10,701 bases of DNA from JBQCDV01 sp051960855 (GTDB lineage Bacteria; Actinomycetota; Actinomycetes; JAJZTN01), in the NCBI GenBank assembly GCA_051960855.1, contig JBQCDV010000096.1, positions 1-10,701 of the forward strand. The letters are read 5' to 3'. Each line of letters begins with the position of its first letter. Position 1 is the first letter of the stretch. The notes beneath the pieces are model-generated. The model was not told the DNA's origin, did no database searches, and worked only from the letters and a program-made list of their open reading frames with translations. Shown piece after piece: positions 7,667 to 10,701 of this stretch. A program made the position numbers and the translations under genes.

Positions 7667-9583
7667 TCAGGCCTCCTCGGTGCCGCGCGGGCTGGAGTCA
7701 GGGACGGTGACGGCGGTAGAGCCGCTGGAGCCGCTGGCCGCGGCGCGGCGGGCGACGATCGAGCTGCCGGAACCTCCGGCGGTGGCGACCGCCGCGCGGG
7801 CAGCCGCCTTGCCGCCCACCCGCTCGGCGGCCAGGCCGGAGAGCCGATGGCCCTTGCCGTAGAACGACGTGCGGGCCAGCAGGGTCAGGAACGGCTTGGT
7901 GAAGATGAACACCACCAGCACGTCGATCAGCGTGGTCAGGCCGAGGGTGAACGCGAAGCCTCGCACGCTGCCCACCGACAGGATGTAGAGGATCACCGCG
8001 GCCAGGAACGACACGAAGTCGGCCGCGAGGATCGTGCGGCGCGCGCGGTTCCAGCCGCTCTCGACGGCGACGCGCAGAGTGCGCCCGTCCCGCAGCTCAT
8101 CGCGCACCCGTTCGAAGTAGACGACGAACGAGTCCGCGGTGATGCCGACCGCGACGATCGCACCGGCGACACCGGCGAGGGTCAGCGCGAAGCCGATCCG
8201 GTCACCGAGCAGCACAACCGAGGCGTAGGTGACGGCGGCGGCCGCCACGAGGCTCAGCAGCGACACCAGGCCGAGACCGCGGTAGTAGATCAGCGAGTAG
8301 AGGACGACGAGCCCGAGGCCGATGGCACCGGCGATGAGACCGCCCTGCAGCGAGTCAGAGCCGAGCGTCGGCGAGATCTCCTCCACGTCGCCGGCCTGGA
8401 AGGTCAGCGGGAGGGCGCCGTACTTCAGCACGTTGGCCAGCGAGGTGGCGGTCGCCTGGGTGAAGTTGCCGGTGATCCGCGCCGAGCCGCCGGGGATCGG
8501 AGCCGACACCGACGGTGCGGAGATGACCTGGCCGTCGAGCACGATCGCGAACTGGTTCTGCGGCGGCGCCTGCTGGGCGAGCTTCGTCGTGGACTGCGTG
8601 AACTTCTTCGCCCCGGTGCTGTCGAAGGTCAGCTGCACCTCCCACGCGCCGGTGGTCGCACCAGTCGACGTGGTCTCCAGGCCAGCGCTGGCCCCGGACA
8701 GGTCGGTGCCCACGATGTCAGCGGGCCCAAGCAGGTACTTCACCTGCCCGCTCTCGTCACAGGCGATCATCGGCTTGTCGGCGGCGACGTCGCGGGGGCG
8801 CTCGTTGGGCTGGGAGCAGTCGAGGGCGTTGAACTCGGCGATCAAGGACTGAGGAACGCCGGCCAGACCGCTTGCGTCCGTCGTCGCGCTCGCGCTCGGG
8901 GCGGCGCTACCGCTCGCCGCGGGCGCCGGTGTCGTGCTGCCACTAGCGGTGCTGCCACTGGCGGTGCTGCCACTGGCGGTGCTGCCGCTGGCGGTCGCCG
9001 ACGGGCTCGGGGTGACTGCCCGCGGGGCGGGGCGCCCGTTGGAGGAGCTCGTCGGGGACGCCGACGCGCTCGGCGGCTTGAGGGTCGCACCCGGCGACGC
9101 GCTAGCGCTGGGGGTCGCGGACGGCTGCGCGCTGCCCGACGGGCTCGCGCTGGCCGACGGCGTGGCCGTCGGCTGCGGCGCGCTCACCTGCTCCTGCAGG
9201 ACCGGACGGAAGCGCAGCTGAGCGGCCTGCTGCAGCTGCTGCACGAGCTGCGGGTTGCGCTCCCCCGGCAGCGACACGACGATCGACCGCTGCTGACCGG
9301 TGCCCTGTGCGACCACCTCGGCCTCCGCGACGCCGCTGCCGTTGACGCGGTTGCGCATGATGTCGATGGCCTGCTGGATCGCGTCATCGGTGATCTTCTT
9401 GCCGGGCTCCGGCTTGGGGATCAGCGTGACACTCGTGCCGCCCTCGAGGTCGAGGCCGAGCTTGGGTGTCCAGCTGCCCTTGCCGAGCGTCGCGGCTGCC
9501 GCCATGCCGCCGTACAGCAGCAGCAGGATGACCGCGAAGGCCAGAAGCGAGCGCCCAGGGCGCGAGGCCTTGGCTGGTGGCAC
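7667..9583 (-). CDS. secD: Protein translocase subunit SecD
   Basis: A 638-residue membrane subunit of the SecDF export motor. The first membrane segment is at about 11-31, followed by LGLDLEGGT (42-50), the SecD signature at the start of the large extracytoplasmic domain. Residues 136-238 are a Ser/Ala/Pro/Thr-rich linker inserted in that domain, including four copies of ASGST (198-217). The folded domain resumes at about 243, with C256 and C275 in a region ending KYLLGPADI (282-290). The other five membrane segments are at about 413-432, 438-458, 464-488, 517-537 and 544-566. D484, in GITADSFVVYFERVRDE, corresponds to the conserved membrane Asp of the proton path (by family knowledge). The GTG start at 9583 has AGGAG 9 nt upstream. 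Linkers of this type are known in actinobacterial SecD proteins; this one is simply long. It is tightly linked to secF. Confidence 0.97.
   Translation of the reverse strand: MPPAKASRPGRSLLAFAVILLLLYGGMAAAATLGKGSWTPKLGLDLEGGTSVTLIPKPEPGKKITDDAIQQAIDIMRNRVNGSGVAEAEVVAQGTGQQRSIVVSLPGERNPQLVQQLQQAAQLRFRPVLQEQVSAPQPTATPSASASPSGSAQPSATPSASASPGATLKPPSASASPTSSSNGRPAPRAVTPSPSATASGSTASGSTASGSTASGSTTPAPAASGSAAPSASATTDASGLAGVPQSLIAEFNALDCSQPNERPRDVAADKPMIACDESGQVKYLLGPADIVGTDLSGASAGLETTSTGATTGAWEVQLTFDSTGAKKFTQSTTKLAQQAPPQNQFAIVLDGQVISAPSVSAPIPGGSARITGNFTQATATSLANVLKYGALPLTFQAGDVEEISPTLGSDSLQGGLIAGAIGLGLVVLYSLIYYRGLGLVSLLSLVAAAAVTYASVVLLGDRIGFALTLAGVAGAIVAVGITADSFVVYFERVRDELRDGRTLRVAVESGWNRARRTILAADFVSFLAAVILYILSVGSVRGFAFTLGLTTLIDVLVVFIFTKPFLTLLARTSFYGKGHRLSGLAAERVGGKAAARAAVATAGGSGSSIVARRAAASGSSGSTAVTVPDSSPRGTEEA
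8934..8993 (-). repeat. Tandem repeat, 4 x 15 bp, within secD
   Basis: Four consecutive 15-bp units are present. Units 2 and 3 are identical (gtgctgccactggcg on the plus strand), and units 1 and 4 each differ by one base. In the secD frame they encode ASGST four times (residues 198-217). The near-identity at DNA level, including third positions, indicates recent slippage or duplication. The unit length is a multiple of three, so copy-number change would keep the frame. It sits inside the low-complexity linker coded by about 8870-9178. Confidence 0.95.
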
Positions 9584-9585
9584 GG

Positions 9586-9626
9586 GGAGTTTCTCCTGTC
9601 AGCAGCCCGCCCGAGGAGCGGGCGGG
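9586..9626 (-). promoter_or_regulatory. Structured secD translation start region with two anti-Shine-Dalgarno elements
   Basis: In the minus-strand RNA, CCCGCCCG and CGGGCGGG (genome 9619-9626 and 9606-9613) make a perfect 8-bp stem. Its 5-nt loop is CUCCU (9614-9618). Eight nt downstream of the stem is the secD Shine-Dalgarno AGGAG (9593-9597), exactly complementary to that loop, so an H-type pseudoknot is possible. GGAG (9593-9596) can instead pair with CUCC at 9586-9589 across an AAA loop. Both would hide the ribosome-binding site. The pairings are directly visible; a regulatory role is inference. Confidence 0.45.
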
Positions 9627-9714
9627 GTCGAACGGTCGGCCGCGGATCGCGGTCGTGCGGCGGAGCCGCGGTGTGGAAACTGGGCAACTCGTCTGGCGTG
9701 CGCCCAGCCGCAGG

Positions 9715-10158
9715 TCAGTGACCCGGACGTCGCTCGGGGTCGTCGGGGTAGTCGGTCGAGTCGTGCGTCGTGAGGTCAACGGTCGAGTCCTCGGCGGCCG
9801 GTGTCCCGGACGCGTCGTAGACATCGCTGCCGGTCGCGCTCAGGACCCGCGAGACCGCGCCGCGGGCCCACCGGACCCGGACGCCGGGCGCCATCTCGAG
9901 CAGCACGGAGTCGTCGGCGATCTCGACGACGCGGCCGTAGGCGCCGCTGCCCGTCATGACCTCCTGGCCCGGCTGCAACGCGCTCTGCAGCTGCTGGGCC
10001 TGGCGCTGCCGGTTGCGACCGGGGCGGATGACGAAGAAGTAGAACGCGACGACGATCAGCAGCAGCGGGAGGATCCCGCTGAACACGCTGCCCCCGGAGG
10101 ACGGGTTGGCGGCGAGAGGGGCCGCGGCCATTGGGGCTACAGCGAGGGCGGCTGTCAC
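9715..10158 (-). CDS. yajC: Preprotein translocase subunit YajC
   Basis: A 147-residue, single-span membrane protein of the SecDF-YajC accessory complex. After a short Ala-rich N-terminus there is one membrane segment (about 27-45, ILPLLLIVVAFYFFVIRP), which includes the family-typical FFVIRP with basic residues following. The conserved small cytoplasmic domain runs to about 106 (LQPGQEVMTGSGAYGRVVEI, then ISDDSVLLE-like and MAPGVRVRWARGAVSRV). Residues 107-147 form an acidic, Asp/Ser/Thr/Pro-rich tail longer than in the E. coli protein of about 110 residues. The GTG start is supported by GGAAGGA at 10169-10175, 10 nt upstream; an in-frame ATG at codon 10 lacks a ribosome-binding site. It lies 131 bp upstream of secD and probably shares its transcript. 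Confidence 0.95.
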   Translation of the reverse strand: MTAALAVAPMAAAPLAANPSSGGSVFSGILPLLLIVVAFYFFVIRPGRNRQRQAQQLQSALQPGQEVMTGSGAYGRVVEIADDSVLLEMAPGVRVRWARGAVSRVLSATGSDVYDASGTPAAEDSTVDLTTHDSTDYPDDPERRPGH

Positions 10159-10254
10159 GTCGTCGTGGTCCTTCCGAGCGGGCGAACAAGCAGGGTTGCG
10201 GAGGGCGTTGCCGGGGCATCAGCCGCGGTTGCACACCTCTCCAACGTCCGAGCC

Positions 10255-10285
10255 AGTCTAGGTGAGCCCACTGTCACGCGACCAA
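10255..10285 (-). promoter_or_regulatory. Candidate promoter for yajC-secD-secF
   Basis: On the minus strand TAGACT (10255-10260) fits the TANNNT -10 pattern, and TTGGTC (10280-10285) resembles a -35 at a long 19-bp spacing. Transcription would start near 10248 and leave a leader of about 90 nt before the yajC GTG. The 178-bp ruvB-yajC gap is the largest on this strand here, so a promoter is plausible. The leader contains one GUUG and three GCAAC words that could pair in alternative ways. A 12-bp palindrome, CCGGCGCGCCGG, lies at 10305-10316. Confidence 0.35.
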
Positions 10286-10336
10286 AATCCGACGAAAGCG
10301 GTCACCGGCGCGCCGGAACTTGCGTAGGGGCCCCCG

Positions 10337-10701
10337 TCAGTCCTCCTCGGCCCCGCTGTCGAACCCCTCGGCTTCGAACAGCGTGTCCGTGACCCCGCTG
10401 CCCAGGGCGGCGGCGCGACCGCCACTGACCCCGAGGTGCTCCCAGGCGGCGGGCGTCGCGATGCGGCCCCGGGGCGTGCGGGCGAGCAGTCCCTCGCGCA
10501 CGAGGAACGGCTCGGCGACCTCCTCGACGGTCTCGCGCTCCTCTCCGACGGCGACCGCGAGCGTCGAGACGCCCACGGGGCCGCCGCCGAACCGCTCCAC
10601 CAGAGCCCGCAGCACCGCCCGGTCCAGCCGGTCGAGGCCGCGCTCGTCGACCTCGTAGATGTCGAGCGCCGCGCGCGCAGCACTCCGGTCGACGACCCCG
10701 T
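10337..10701 (-). CDS. ruvB: Holliday junction branch migration helicase RuvB, C-terminal part
   Basis: Only the last 120 codons are in the window; the gene continues past position 10701. RuvB is the hexameric AAA+ motor that, with RuvA, drives branch migration of Holliday junctions during recombination and repair. What is seen is the end of the small AAA lid domain (AARAALDIYEVDERGLDRLDR) and the whole C-terminal winged-helix domain: VLRALVERFGGGPVGVSTLA, EPFLVREGLLARTPRGRIAT and AWEHLG. These stretches are diagnostic of RuvB. A 25-residue acidic tail after the last conserved Gly (ending SGAEED) is variable between species. The Walker A and B motifs are outside the window. ruvB upstream of yajC-secDF is a common actinobacterial order. 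Confidence 0.96.
   Translation of the reverse strand, partial: GVVDRSAARAALDIYEVDERGLDRLDRAVLRALVERFGGGPVGVSTLAVAVGEERETVEEVAEPFLVREGLLARTPRGRIATPAAWEHLGVSGGRAAALGSGVTDTLFEAEGFDSGAEED

Noticed and set aside
9672..9680. A second DnaA-box-like sequence (GTTTCCACA on the minus strand)
   Set aside because: It has two mismatches to TTATCCACA, including the first base, so it is too weak to call.
9584..9714. A secretion-monitoring arrest-peptide leader upstream of secD
   Set aside because: Arrest peptides are known upstream of some secDF genes. This 131-bp gap has no short minus-strand frame with its own start, a membrane or signal segment, and an RAPP/RAPG-like arrest motif.
6698..9721. A 1007-codon open frame on the plus strand opposite secF-secD
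   Set aside because: This is also an antisense shadow, with low-complexity Arg/Gly/Asp composition and no domain. SecD and SecF are unambiguous on the other strand.
10190..10250. Words resembling a SAM-IV riboswitch (CAACCGCGG, TGCCCCGG, GGCAACGCC) upstream of yajC
   Set aside because: The order of the words is wrong, the outer GGTCATGAG...GTGATGACC helix is absent, and yajC is not a methionine or sulfur gene. GC-rich composition explains the resemblance.
10305..10316. GC palindrome CCGGCGCGCCGG downstream of ruvB
   Set aside because: It is a perfect 12-bp palindrome but cannot form a stem longer than 4 bp with a realistic loop, and no T-tract follows, so I do not call a terminator.

Overview
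This is a very GC-rich chromosomal segment with GTG/TTG-tolerant starts and strong G/C third-position bias. Its gene order, read on the minus strand, is ruvB - yajC - secD - secF - apt - rel (bifunctional RelA/SpoT). A cyclophilin-type peptidyl-prolyl isomerase and a DUF349 protein are encoded head-on from the other side. This order is a conserved actinobacterial housekeeping neighbourhood (a similar order is known around relA and secDF of Mycobacterium and Streptomyces), so the source is almost certainly an actinomycete. I cannot name a genus.

Layout. Positions 1-1874 (+): the last 46 codons of a cyclophilin, translationally coupled by a 4-bp GTGA overlap to a 578-residue DUF349 protein with a long acidic, disordered N-terminus. 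Positions 1875-1986: a convergent intergenic region holding two perfect stem-loops, one next to each stop codon, with a perfect DnaA-box nonamer between them. Positions 1987-3271 (-): a small unrecognised protein of 118 residues and an unrecognised polytopic membrane protein. Positions 3372-5798 (-): rel. Positions 5904-9583 (-): apt, secF and secD, very tightly packed (secF and apt overlap by 4 bp; secD and secF are 3 bp apart). Positions 9715-10158 (-): yajC. Positions 10337-10701 (-): the 3' end of ruvB, which runs off the window.

How the genes work together. YajC, SecD and SecF form the accessory membrane complex that uses the proton gradient to help the SecYEG/SecA translocon release exported proteins. 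Apt salvages adenine to AMP. Rel makes and degrades (p)ppGpp, so purine salvage and the stringent response sit side by side. RuvB is the motor of the Holliday-junction branch-migration complex. The DUF349 protein and the two unnamed minus-strand genes have no function I can assign.

The gene content is ordinary, and I see no mobile element, CRISPR array, defence island or undescribed multi-gene system. The signals most worth a second look are non-coding. The secD ribosome-binding site can pair either with the loop of an 8-bp hairpin just upstream or with a short element just downstream. A perfect TTATCCACA lies between the two convergent stem-loops. SecD also carries a fourfold 15-bp tandem repeat in its extracytoplasmic linker.
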